In this document: positions 16,907 to 25,119 of the stretch, piece after piece | Layout of the letters: each line of letters starts with the position of its first letter | Numbering within the stretch: position 1 is the first letter of the stretch | NCBI GenBank assembly: GCA_009783205.1 | Contig: WRHO01000002.1 | Location: forward strand, 119,893 to 183,892 | DNA length: 64,000 bases | Reading direction: 5' to 3' | Origin: Oscillospiraceae bacterium | Lineage (GTDB): Bacteria; Bacillota; Clostridia; Oscillospirales; Ruminococcaceae | Made by a program: the position numbers and the translations under genes | Notes under the pieces: generated by a model | Database searches by the model: none | Told to the model about the DNA's origin: nothing | Seen by the model: only the letters and a program-made list of their open reading frames with translations

Positions 16907-19900
16907 ATGATTAATAATAACATGAACAAGTTAAGATTCGGCGGGTTCAATTCCGGACTCGATACCGACGCAATTGTGAGAGCGATGAGCGGCGCGACGA
17001 GAATGCGACTGAACAACAATAAGCGTAAGGTGCTTATGTTACAGGCGCAGCAAAGCGCGTATCAAGACGTTATCTCAAAGTTTCAAAAGTTTCAGGATAC
17101 TTATTTCAACCTTCTTAATACAAATAATTTCTTAAAAGGAACCGCGATTTTTAATCAGTCGGGCGCAAAGGTCTATACAAAATCGGGGGGCGTCGAAACA
17201 TTGGGCGCGCCCGCCGGCGTGAGCGTTACAACGGCTACCGGCGCGACACCCGGAAGCTATAAGGTAGAATTGTTGACACAGGCGACACAAGCGGCTATTA
17301 AAGGCGGCGATTTTGCGGGAAGCTCTGCGATTGATTTTGAAAGAGCCGATTTGAAGGATGCCGTAAAGGGCGACAGCTTTGCTTTCTCGATTACCGTGGG
17401 CGGCGTTTCTAAGAATATTGTTGCAGAAATAGAAGAAGTAGACGGGGTAGACGAAACTGCACAGGAGGCGATTAACCGCGCCTTAAAAGATGCGTTCGGA
17501 ACGTCTAACGACAAGACAAAAGGCTTGGTCAGCGTTGACGCTGACGGAATTATCTCCTCGTCTGAGGGGAAGGCAATTTCTCTTACAAATATAATCAAAA
17601 TGTCAGATGAGCAAAAGCTCGAGTTTGACGCGCTCGGGTTCAAAAACGGTTTGAACTCATTTTATGTACAAGTCGGCGACGCGTTAATGCCTATTACCTT
17701 CCGCACGGTCGACAAGGATTATTTTAACATTTTCTTTAATTCGACGAATACATTTGTGGGCGAGGCGGGTAAGGAAGCGCATCTCGACGATGTTGCTTCA
17801 CAAAAATATACCGAAAATTTTAATAAGGCTTATGACGCATGGTTAGCATTACCGACTACAACGCCGTCTGTTATAGCCAACATGAAAGATGAAGCGTTTA
17901 AATTTTATTTTGACAAAAAGCTTGACGAGTGGTTCCAAGATGCGCTCGAGGACGCATGGCAGGATGCGTTTGACGACGACGATACCTTAATAGAAGCCGA
18001 TTGGAAGGCTGACTTTACAAAGAAAAACGAAAAATCGTTTAAGGCTTATTACAGAGACAGTGCCGAAGGTTATGAAAAGGCGTCTTTCGCGCTCAAAACC
18101 AACAAAGAAGCGTATGAATATATATATAACAGTAATAAGGTCAACACCTATGAATGGATTCGCGAGTCCGCCGAAGCGGAATACAATGTACGGTTAGCAG
18201 ACCTTGAGGACGCGTCGTTAAATATGGCGTATGAAGGGTGGTTGGATGCGTTCGGTACACCCGCTTTGAAAGAATCGGCACAGGACGATTTGTTCAAAGA
18301 GTATTTCCAATACAGACTCAATCTTCAACAAGAGACGGAGTATAATAAGGAAAGAAAAACGGAATTTGACAAGGCGTTAAAAAAGGCTTATGATGATTAT
18401 GTCGAAGACGAAAAAGCCGCCGACAGGAAACCCGTTGCGTTAAAAGACTGGACATGGAAGGACGCGGGGGACAACGAAATAACCTTAGAAAACTGGGACT
18501 GGGAAGACGACGGCGGGTTTAATTCGTGGCAGGAATGGCGACAGGATAAAATCGACAAAGCGGCTGATTTGGACAAAAACTGGGAAAATTTCTATAAAAG
18601 CGAAAGAAACGCCGCATATGAAGCGGCGAGAAAAGAAGCCTATGAGGATTATGTTGCCGCGGCGAAGGTAATAAATCCCGAGGCTGTTCCGCCCTCTTAT
18701 TCGAGTTGGACATGGCGCGACAGCAGTAATGTTATTATAACCTCCGCCAATTGGGATTGGGAGGATGCCGGCGGTTATGCCGACTGGAGCGAGTTGAAGG
18801 AAGCGACAATGGAGCCGGGCGGCACCCCCATTGCGCCTTTGGTTGACGGCGACGATGTTGACCCGAATATGCCCGCGCTTTATGACCGTTTCTTAAGAAG
18901 CACAATTGACGGCGGGCGGTTAGATGAGGAGTTGTTTAGAGAACTCGGCTACAGAGAGGTTGACGCTTTTAAGTATTATACTGAAAACGGCGGAATGTCC
19001 GCTCTCGGTATCCCCTCATCAATTGCGAAGCCCACGGCGGCAGATGCGGTTAAGTTTTACAATGAAAGCCGCCTCAAGAACGAATTGCAAAAAGCGACCT
19101 TCCCCGACGGAACAATATTAGATGTTGAATATGTCGGCGGTGAAGCCATTATAACGGCTTATGATGAGGACGACAACGCAGTTAATACGGCTATTACATT
19201 TAATAAAAATTACCCCGCAAACAAAAACGAGGACGGAACTAATTTGTTCGGACTCGAAGAGCTTGAGCTGAAAACCGCGACAGTCAGCACGAGCGCAACG
19301 CTTGCGTCGTTGGGTATAGAATTTCCGCCGAGCGGAACGAGTACAATTAAAATTAACGGGGTCAGTATAACAATAAAAGCTACCCAAACCGTCAACGAGA
19401 TGATGAACGCGGTTAATGCGTCAAATGCGGGCGTAACAATGACATTCTCGACCCTCACCAACAGCTTTTCGCTCACCGCGAAGGAATACGGAACGGGCGG
19501 CAATATTGAGTTCGGAGCCGACGCGGTTACAACGAGCGTTATGGAGCGATTGGGCTTGGATAAACCCGTTGAGGCGGGAAAGAACCTTGAGCTTAAGGTG
19601 AACGATAAGGTTGTCGAGACGACCGGAAATTCGTATACATTAAACGGAACTACATTTAAATTTGATAACAACGCGGCGACAAATGTCGAGTTTCGCGTTG
19701 AGGTGGGTAAGGATAATACACAGGCTCTCGAAGCAATTAAAAATTTCGTAAACGACTACAATCAATTGATTGAGGATATTTACGGAATGTTAAAGGAAAA
19801 GCCGAATAAATCCTACTATTTCCTCACCGACGACGATATTGAAGAATCGGGATTCTCCGACAGACAGGTTCAACAGTGGGAAACGATGTCGAAAAAGGGT

Positions 19901-20476
19901 CTTCTTTACAACAACTCGACAATAAGCGACGTTATGACGCGACTCAGAATGGCGTTATTGTCTACGACCGCAATTGATAAGGACGGAAAGAAGTACGGTC
20001 TTTTCAATATAAGAGGAAACGCGCCGACCGCCGGTGGCGTGGGTGCGGTTGCTATTCAACCGTCGAGCGATTATAAAAAGAACGGTATGCTCGAAATAAA
20101 TGAACAGGCTTTGATAGAAGCGTTAGAAAGAGACCCCGAAGCCTTCATGAAGCTTTTCACCGGTGACGACGGTATCATGGCTAATATGCAAAAAGAATTG
20201 GATAGGGCTATCAGCACAAAGATTATCGACGACAAAGGAACCCGAGAAGGCGCGTTAATCAGAATGGCGGGTACGTCGATTATTGCAACGACAAACAACA
20301 CAATCTTTGAACGGATAAAGAACCTTAACCAAACCATTGATATTTTGCAGGGGCGTTACGAAAGAGAACAGGACAGATACTGGAAAATATTCACCAACAT
20401 GGAAAAGCAATTTGCCGACTTAAACAGTCAGGGCGGGTTTATATCTAATATGTTCCCGAGCAACAACAATCAATGA
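16907..20476 (+). CDS. fliD: Flagellar filament cap protein FliD with very large repeat-bearing insert
   Basis: FliD (HAP2) caps the filament and folds flagellin subunits. The N-terminal block FGGFNSGLDTDAIVRAM and the C-terminal FliD_C region (AIKNFVNDYNQLIEDIYGML to the last helices) are standard. At 1189 residues the protein is roughly twice the usual 450-700. Residues about 265-680 hold an acidic, Trp/Tyr-rich insert. Within it two tandem repeats of about 70 residues (about 479-551 and 563-631) share EAYEDYV-type helices, WTWKDAG/WTWRDSS, NWDWED and GGF/GGY motifs. As the most distal part of the flagellum, this could be an adhesive tip. It is 10 bp after csrA. Confidence 0.95.
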   Translation: MINNNMNKLRFGGFNSGLDTDAIVRAMSGATRMRLNNNKRKVLMLQAQQSAYQDVISKFQKFQDTYFNLLNTNNFLKGTAIFNQSGAKVYTKSGGVETLGAPAGVSVTTATGATPGSYKVELLTQATQAAIKGGDFAGSSAIDFERADLKDAVKGDSFAFSITVGGVSKNIVAEIEEVDGVDETAQEAINRALKDAFGTSNDKTKGLVSVDADGIISSSEGKAISLTNIIKMSDEQKLEFDALGFKNGLNSFYVQVGDALMPITFRTVDKDYFNIFFNSTNTFVGEAGKEAHLDDVASQKYTENFNKAYDAWLALPTTTPSVIANMKDEAFKFYFDKKLDEWFQDALEDAWQDAFDDDDTLIEADWKADFTKKNEKSFKAYYRDSAEGYEKASFALKTNKEAYEYIYNSNKVNTYEWIRESAEAEYNVRLADLEDASLNMAYEGWLDAFGTPALKESAQDDLFKEYFQYRLNLQQETEYNKERKTEFDKALKKAYDDYVEDEKAADRKPVALKDWTWKDAGDNEITLENWDWEDDGGFNSWQEWRQDKIDKAADLDKNWENFYKSERNAAYEAARKEAYEDYVAAAKVINPEAVPPSYSSWTWRDSSNVIITSANWDWEDAGGYADWSELKEATMEPGGTPIAPLVDGDDVDPNMPALYDRFLRSTIDGGRLDEELFRELGYREVDAFKYYTENGGMSALGIPSSIAKPTAADAVKFYNESRLKNELQKATFPDGTILDVEYVGGEAIITAYDEDDNAVNTAITFNKNYPANKNEDGTNLFGLEELELKTATVSTSATLASLGIEFPPSGTSTIKINGVSITIKATQTVNEMMNAVNASNAGVTMTFSTLTNSFSLTAKEYGTGGNIEFGADAVTTSVMERLGLDKPVEAGKNLELKVNDKVVETTGNSYTLNGTTFKFDNNAATNVEFRVEVGKDNTQALEAIKNFVNDYNQLIEDIYGMLKEKPNKSYYFLTDDDIEESGFSDRQVQQWETMSKKGLLYNNSTISDVMTRLRMALLSTTAIDKDGKKYGLFNIRGNAPTAGGVGAVAIQPSSDYKKNGMLEINEQALIEALERDPEAFMKLFTGDDGIMANMQKELDRAISTKIIDDKGTREGALIRMAGTSIIATTNNTIFERIKNLNQTIDILQGRYEREQDRYWKIFTNMEKQFADLNSQGGFISNMFPSNNNQ

Positions 20477-20520
20477 TGAAAATTGGCAATGTCTTATAAG
20501 AAGAAAGGTTGGCTAATAAT

Positions 20521-20937
20521 ATGAACCCTTATGCAACATACAAGAAACAGGCGGTAAACACAATGACGCCGATTGAGGTTATTGTGAAGCTGTACGACGA
20601 GAGCGAGAAACAGCTTCATCGAGCAATTAACTTTATCGAAAAAAAAGAATATGACCAAGCGCACAACGCCTTGGACAAATCGGCAGAATTTATCAATGCT
20701 TTGCGCTCTGTTCTCGATATGAACGTCGGAGAAATAAGTCAAAATCTCGATTCGTTGTATGAATTTTTCTATCGCCAAATTATTCAGGCGGATATGAAAA
20801 AAGATATCGGTATTATTGAGGAAATTATACCGCAAATAAGCGAGCTAAAGGATGCGTTTACGCAGATTTCAAAGCTCCCCCGCGACGGAGCGGTAACAAA
20901 AGGAAGTATACTTTCCGGCTCGGGATTAAATAGTTAA
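20521..20937 (+). CDS. fliS: Flagellin export chaperone FliS
   Basis: FliS binds the flagellin C terminus and prevents early polymerisation. 138 residues of helical bundle starting MNPYATYKKQAVNTMTPIEV, the family signature, with LYDESEKQLHRAI following. ATG 20521 is chosen over an in-frame TTG at 20509 because of the family start and the AGAAAGG upstream. It follows fliD by 44 bp. No flagellin gene is in the window. Confidence 0.95.
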   Translation: MNPYATYKKQAVNTMTPIEVIVKLYDESEKQLHRAINFIEKKEYDQAHNALDKSAEFINALRSVLDMNVGEISQNLDSLYEFFYRQIIQADMKKDIGIIEEIIPQISELKDAFTQISKLPRDGAVTKGSILSGSGLNS

Positions 20938-20943
20938 AGGTTT

Positions 20944-21021
20944 AAAAGAGAGCTTACGAGCGGGATTCATTTCGCTCGAGAGCTTGACTGATTTCGCAGA
21001 GCTTTTTGCGGCTCGGAAAGG
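20944..21021 (+). repeat. Hairpin/SD intergenic element, copy B
   Basis: AGAGAGCTTACGAGCGGG, TTCATTTCGCTCGAGAGCTT (stem-loop), TGACTGATTTCGCAGAGC, TTTTTGCGGCTCGGAAAGG. Nearly identical to copy C at 31364 and close to copy D at 56694. It fills the gap between fliS and the next gene and ends in GGAAAGG 15 nt before the ATG. Confidence 0.85.
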
Positions 21022-21036
21022 CGTATTCAAAAGAAA

Positions 21037-21549
21037 ATGATAAATAATCTTGAACTTTTCCTTAAAGAGGCGAACACCCTCTTAGAGGCGTTGACCGATT
21101 ATGATGAAGCGACAACCCGACTTAACGGTATTGATTTGCACGCCGATTTATCGGTTGAAGAACTCGTTTTTGCCGTAGACGATATTGACGATATTATACA
21201 AGAGCGCGAGGAAATAAAAGAACGCGCCGAAATCGCACAAACAGAAATGACGAAGGTAATTGAAGAACAAAGCGACGAGGACGCGGAATTAATTAAATGT
21301 GTATTTGGCGGAAAAGAGATTGAATACTCTTTAACCGGCGACAGAAAACTCGCCAAAGAGGTTATTTATAAGCTCCTCGTAATGCAAAAGGAGATTATTG
21401 AAAAAGATACCGAAATTATAACAAAATTCTCGTCTAAACAAGACGAAATTAAAACAATACTCAAGGAATTACAAGGCGACAAAAAGAAGCTCGATTTTTT
21501 GAGTCTCACGGCAACCGGGTCACAGGATTCTTCCGGATTTAATGTTTGA
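21037..21549 (+). CDS. Coiled-coil protein in the FliT position of the flagellar operon
   Basis: A 170-residue acidic, almost wholly helical protein with heptad patterns (IIQEREEIKERAEIAQTEM; MQKEIIEKDTEIITKFSSKQ). No family was recognised with confidence. It follows fliS, where many Firmicutes encode the FliT export chaperone or a FlgN-like protein, and it is the last gene before a terminator at 21561. A chaperone for FliD or another export substrate is a reasonable guess from position and helical content only. Its ribosome binding site would be the GGAAAGG end of repeat copy B. Confidence 0.6.
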   Translation: MINNLELFLKEANTLLEALTDYDEATTRLNGIDLHADLSVEELVFAVDDIDDIIQEREEIKERAEIAQTEMTKVIEEQSDEDAELIKCVFGGKEIEYSLTGDRKLAKEVIYKLLVMQKEIIEKDTEIITKFSSKQDEIKTILKELQGDKKKLDFLSLTATGSQDSSGFNV

Positions 21550-21560
21550 ATAGATTATTG

Positions 21561-21591
21561 ATAAAGCCGTCGATGACGGCTTTATATTTTT
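21561..21591 (+). terminator. Terminator of the flagellar operon
   Basis: ATAAAGCCGTC (21561-21571), loop GAT, GACGGCTTTAT (21575-21585), then ATTTTTT. A standard rho-independent terminator 12 bp after the last gene of the flgM-fliS operon. Confidence 0.88.
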
Positions 21592-21615
21592 TAGTAAAAT
21601 TTATTTCAAATTATA

Positions 21616-21645
21616 TTGACAAAACATTCCAAAATATATTATAAT
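21616..21645 (+). promoter_or_regulatory. Promoter of toxin mRNA, type I module 2
   Basis: TTGACA (21616-21621), 18 bp spacer, TATAAT (21640-21645). The resulting mRNA has a long structured leader of about 125 nt before the small peptide gene at 21780, including AGATGA / TCATCT near 21653-21685 and a CTCATC / GATGAG hairpin just ahead of the GAGGAG ribosome binding site. Confidence 0.75.
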
Positions 21646-21779
21646 GAAACAGAAGATGAGGAACCACGTTGAATTTTAATCATCTTTTATAGGCGTAAAA
21701 ATAGGTGGCGACCTCACGTACCGAGGGAACGAGTTGGAGGTTGAATGAAAGTTCTCATCGGAATTTCTGATGAGAGGAG

Positions 21780-21860
21780 ATGTTGCTTTTGGAAATTACG
21801 GCTATTCTTGTAGCTTTAATATTTACTTACGCAATTATTGTTGAAGTAAAAAGAAAGTAA
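21780..21860 (+). CDS. Small hydrophobic holin-like peptide, putative type I toxin (module 2)
   Basis: A 26-residue ORF: MLLLEITAILVALIFTYAII forms one membrane helix, followed by VEVKRK with a basic tail. The sequence around the stop, AAAGTAACCCGCC, matches module 1 (AAAGTAACCCCGCC). GAGGAG overlaps the region just before ATG 21780, so in-frame TTG 21783 or 21789 are alternative starts with better spacing. A hairpin CTCATC...GATGAG would partly hide the RBS. Downstream, CGAGG...CCTCG followed by TCTTCTTTT (21906-21942) could end the toxin mRNA. The whole design fits type I toxins of Firmicutes. Confidence 0.7.
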   Translation: MLLLEITAILVALIFTYAIIVEVKRK

Positions 21861-21940
21861 CCCGCCTAGTAGCTTAGGTGGGTTATATCGTTGAAGTGTT
21901 AAACACCGAGGTTGCCGTCTATCGGTTCCTCGTCTTCTTT
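21848..21940 (-). ncRNA. Putative antisense antitoxin RNA, type I module 2
   Basis: Starts about 7 nt after a -10 box at 21951-21946 on the minus strand and runs leftward to a hairpin AACCCACCT / AGGCGGGTT (near 21884-21860) followed by ACTTTCTTTTT. It overlaps the terminator and 3' end of the toxin mRNA, including its stop codon. Length is about 90 nt. RNA ends are inferred from promoter and hairpin positions. Confidence 0.65.
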
Positions 21941-21945
21941 TATTA

Positions 21946-21975
21946 TATGATATCAGAAGTTTTATATATTGTCAA
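21946..21975 (-). promoter_or_regulatory. Promoter of the module 2 antisense RNA
   Basis: On the minus strand TTGACA (21975-21970), 18 bp spacer and TATCAT (21951-21946). No protein gene lies downstream in this direction before the toxin overlap, so its product would be the antisense RNA. Confidence 0.7.
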
Positions 21976-22025
21976 GAGAATTTATAAAAAAATTATTATA
22001 AATTCTCTTGACCCCATCAGCCACC

Positions 22026-24083
22026 TCAATAGAGGGGGGCTATATTATCGCCCTCAATGCTCCCCGTTTCGGCAAATTTTGTCAAATACAACAAAATTTC
22101 GATAAAACAAAATATGGTAGGTTCGCCCGCCTTAAACCCTTCCGCGCTTATTATTGCCGCCTTCTTCGCCTGTGCCGCGGTCACGCTTTCATTGCCGTGT
22201 TCAATTATATTACCGTCCATTTTGACTAAATATAAAAGAATCTCAAGCGCGTCAAAAATCTCAATTTCGCCCGTACCTCTTATATTGCCTAAACGCAACC
22301 ACGCCTTGTTGGGGTTACATATACCGCAAGCGTACAAAAGGCACGGCTTTTTGCCCTCTCTTTTATTGCAGTAGTCATTGACAACAACGCCGCATACACA
22401 AGGCTCTTTCTTGCATTTGTCGCAGAGCTTGGGCTTGGGTTTTGGTTTTGGTTCGGTTTTCTGCAACTCCTGTTGCCCGGGTTTTAACACAACGTCGTTT
22501 TCACCGAGAACTTCAACTAAAACGGTTCCGTCATTCCCCTTGAATACAGAAACTAATGCAACATATAATTCTTCAATCTTTTCATTATTGAAGCGGTAGG
22601 TAATGCTCTTTTTCTTTGAGTAACAGAAAAAATCGACTTCAGAATTAAGATTTGTTACGACCAACATCCCCATACAGCCGCCTAAATTATCTCCCCAGTA
22701 AAGATGCTTCCCGTCACATTTGAAATTAGGAATGTCGAATGTGATTCTTATGCCTTTAATCAAATCGGGGTTAATCGGTTTTTTTGCATCTTGACCGGTA
22801 ATATCAACGCTGCGGTCAAATCTGCCGCCTTGTAAACTAACCTTATAGGTCGGGACGCATATACATACATAGTCTCCGCAAATTTCGCAACAGCCGCAAG
22901 GAACGCTCCAACAGATATTGCACATTGTACAAGAATTGCACTTGCCGCAAAACCTTGGGGCGCACCAACAACAGTTGCCGCAGGTTATATAATTGTCTTT
23001 GTCGTCATAATACATATAATTCCCACATTGACAGCAATCACCGCAGGGGACATAAACATAAGTGTCGTCATCTTCCCAATACCCGTTTTTGCCGCACCAA
23101 CAGCATCCGTCATCACACGGCGGCGGGTTACAAGCGCAACATTTACCGCAATACCCGTCACACCTGCCGTACCCCTCGCAACAGTAATAGCAACAGCTTT
23201 CAAAGCATAATTCACACCCCGGACAGTCTGTGCAAATACAGCAAACGCCGCAGGGGTTACAGTATTGACAGCAGACAAGCCGCTCTCCGCAAAATCCAGT
23301 ACAATCATCATACCCCATACAGCAATAATAGCAACAGCGTTCAAATAAACAACGCTCACATACCCCGCACCCCTTACAGCATACGCAGTTGTCGCCCCAT
23401 TCGTGGCAAAACCAACAAAAATCGTAAGTAACAATCGAGAATGTAACTTCTATGCTCGTAATGGTCGGGCGGGGGGTTCCTTTTAACGCAAAGGCGTCGC
23501 CGTTGGTGCCGGTAGACGGAATGACATCGACGTTAGTCAAATACTGACAATCGTTGTACCACCCGTTCCACAACTCGGCGTTGGGGTAAACCCCCGTGTA
23601 AAACGGATGGTCTTCGCCGCTAAGCCAGGTTTCAAAAGGCGCGTCAATTAGCGGTATATCCCCGTTGGCTACAACGCTGTGTACTTTTATATCGTCTTCA
23701 TACATTGAGTGGGGAAGCTTAGGGGCGTATTCAAAACCGCAATCGTCTCTGCCGCTGTTACAGCCGTCACAATAGTTCGCCTCTGCCGACATAAGCGCGA
23801 GGCTTACAACTTGAGTCAGGTTCATGTTTTCAATTGTTACCGTGTGTATCTCGCTCTCGTCGCGGGTAAGCGTTACCGATTCGCTCATCAATGTATTGTG
23901 TTTTTGCCAATTGATGTTGTCCCTCGCCATAAGCCGAATTTCAACTGCGGCTTCCCCGGGTTCAATCGGCGGATAGTCGGGCTCAACCTCCTTCGGCGGC
24001 TCGGCACCAACCGTCGTAAGTACATTAATAAACATTAATACAATAATAAAAATCGAAACTATTCTCTTTTTTGTATTTTTCAT
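22026..24083 (-). CDS. Secreted cysteine-rich protein with dockerin-like C terminus
   Basis: A 685-residue exported protein, not recognised as a named family. Signal peptide at residues 1-27 (MKNTKKRIVSIFIIVLMFIN...). The region after it looks like a cohesin- or Ig-like beta domain. Then comes a run of about 190 residues with about 56 cysteines in CC, CxC and CxxC spacing, containing partial repeats CCYYCCMGYDDCTGFCG and CCYYCCEGYGRCDGYCG, and CGDCCQCGNYMYYDD. A second beta domain and a KPKPKPK linker follow. The tail GTGEIEIFDALEILLYLVKM recalls type I dockerin repeats but lacks the full DxNxDG loop. Start ATG 24083 has GGAGG upstream. Role unknown; metal binding or disulfide-rich surface structure are both possible. 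Confidence 0.8.
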   Translation of the reverse strand: MKNTKKRIVSIFIIVLMFINVLTTVGAEPPKEVEPDYPPIEPGEAAVEIRLMARDNINWQKHNTLMSESVTLTRDESEIHTVTIENMNLTQVVSLALMSAEANYCDGCNSGRDDCGFEYAPKLPHSMYEDDIKVHSVVANGDIPLIDAPFETWLSGEDHPFYTGVYPNAELWNGWYNDCQYLTNVDVIPSTGTNGDAFALKGTPRPTITSIEVTFSIVTYDFCWFCHEWGDNCVCCKGCGVCERCLFERCCYYCCMGYDDCTGFCGERLVCCQYCNPCGVCCICTDCPGCELCFESCCYYCCEGYGRCDGYCGKCCACNPPPCDDGCCWCGKNGYWEDDDTYVYVPCGDCCQCGNYMYYDDKDNYITCGNCCWCAPRFCGKCNSCTMCNICWSVPCGCCEICGDYVCICVPTYKVSLQGGRFDRSVDITGQDAKKPINPDLIKGIRITFDIPNFKCDGKHLYWGDNLGGCMGMLVVTNLNSEVDFFCYSKKKSITYRFNNEKIEELYVALVSVFKGNDGTVLVEVLGENDVVLKPGQQELQKTEPKPKPKPKLCDKCKKEPCVCGVVVNDYCNKREGKKPCLLYACGICNPNKAWLRLGNIRGTGEIEIFDALEILLYLVKMDGNIIEHGNESVTAAQAKKAAIISAEGFKAGEPTIFCFIEILLYLTKFAETGSIEGDNIAPLY

Positions 24084-24144
24084 ATGCGCCTCCACGTTCT
24101 TATATTCGCCTATACAATACAGCAATTGTAACATATTAGTTTGT

Positions 24145-24169
24145 AAAAGTCAAGAAAAAGTTAGCTGTA
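24145..24169. repeat. 25 bp direct repeat, left copy, flanking the protease cassette
   Basis: AAAAGTCAAGAAAAAGTTAG plus CTGTA is identical to 25050-25074. The left copy includes the TAA stop codon of the retropepsin-like gene. The two copies bracket about 880 bp holding two co-directional genes. Confidence 0.85.
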
Positions 24170-24712
24170 TTCATAAGCTTCGGCAAACAGTGATACCTCT
24201 TCAAATACTGCTGTATTGCCGATTGTTTGTTTAGTATCACGGAGACGGTCATCAAAATCAAAGTGCATAGCATCGCTCAAAGGGTCTAACATTAAAATGC
24301 ACTGGTGTAAAATCGACCGCCCGATTAAGCATTGAACATTATCTGAGTTTGAGGCTACGACCGCAACATTCCGTAAGAGTATCGCATCTTCCTTAGGGTC
24401 TGCTCCCATTAAACTGAGATTTGGGATAATATACCACGGCAATTCTACAACTCCACCGTGAACACCTTGAGTAGCAACACAACCTTGCGGTTTAAGCGGA
24501 TTACCGTCAACATCTTTCACTTTGGCTAAAATCTTGTCCATAGCGGATTTTCCCAAAAATGTATTCTTAGCACCGGTATCAATCAACGCAGGAATGCGGG
24601 CTGCATAACCAAATCTTGCCCCCCGTGCATCGAACGCGGTGGCCCACATTGTGAACGGTTTATAGTTCGTAAGATAATTGTTCGATTGCCTATTCTTTAT
24701 TGTAAACTTCAA
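24161..24712 (-). CDS. Retropepsin-like aspartic protease domain protein
   Basis: A 183-residue soluble protein with IPALIDTGAKNTFLG (about residues 40-54), the DTGA active-site signature of single-domain retroviral-type aspartic proteases, and the later hydrophobic-glycine motif CLIGRSIL (about 131-138) that supports the catalytic loop. One catalytic Asp per chain implies a homodimer. No signal peptide, so it is probably cytoplasmic. It overlaps the preceding gene by 4 bp (ATGA), so the two are co-translated. Substrate unknown; the neighbour could be a partner or substrate. Similar small proteins are scattered in bacteria without known roles. Confidence 0.75.
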   Translation of the reverse strand: MKFTIKNRQSNNYLTNYKPFTMWATAFDARGARFGYAARIPALIDTGAKNTFLGKSAMDKILAKVKDVDGNPLKPQGCVATQGVHGGVVELPWYIIPNLSLMGADPKEDAILLRNVAVVASNSDNVQCLIGRSILHQCILMLDPLSDAMHFDFDDRLRDTKQTIGNTAVFEEVSLFAEAYEYS

Positions 24713-24993
24713 AGAAACACCCCTTGGAATCCATTTGTCTTTTTAGACAGCAACATATCGCCAAAGTTCACTCTTGCGTCGTATGGCATTATTCCTTTTC
24801 GTTCCATCATTTCATCATACTCTTTCACGTATTTTTCGGCTTTTTCGTTTTCATCTTCGCCACACACGAATAAAACATACTCGTCTCCGAACGGCTTATT
24901 GCTTACCGAAACAAATATTTTATCCGTATACTTCTTCATCAACCCTTCAAAATCGCCGAAATCTAATGCGGGATTACCCCAATAATCTTTCAT
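24709..24993 (-). CDS. Small soluble protein of unknown function, partner of the protease-like gene
   Basis: A 94-residue mixed alpha/beta protein: IFVSVSNKPFGDEYVLFVCG suggests two strands, then a charged helix (EDENEKAEKYVKEYDEMMER). No family recognised. Start ATG 24993 has GGAGGTGCG upstream, and its stop overlaps the protease start. The pair is bracketed by 25 bp direct repeats, suggesting they move or were duplicated together. Whether it is a substrate, inhibitor or adaptor cannot be told from sequence. Confidence 0.65.
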   Translation of the reverse strand: MKDYWGNPALDFGDFEGLMKKYTDKIFVSVSNKPFGDEYVLFVCGEDENEKAEKYVKEYDEMMERKGIMPYDARVNFGDMLLSKKTNGFQGVFL

Positions 24994-25049
24994 AAACGCA
25001 CCTCCATAGCCGAGTTCTCGCTAACCTTTATCATACCACAGACCTTTCG

Positions 25050-25116
25050 AAAAGTCAAGAAAAAGTTAGCTGTAACAGTCAAGAAAAAGTTAGTGAAAAA
25101 GTTAGCTGTAAAAGTC
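25050..25116. repeat. Direct repeat cluster, right copy, reaching the guaB promoter
   Basis: One full copy of the 25 bp unit (25050-25074), then AGTCAAGAAAAAGTTAG (25077-25093), then GAAAAAGTTAGCTGTAAAAG (25095-25114) and a further TCAAG. The array is thus a full copy plus two partial ones, ending against the -35 box of the guaB promoter at 25120. Confidence 0.85.
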
Positions 25117-25119
25117 AAG

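Noticed and set aside
22985..23434. Open frames of 149 and 168 residues inside the Cys-rich gene
   Set aside because: They are shadow frames produced by the repeated TGT/TGC codons of the real gene; no ribosome binding sites or family features.
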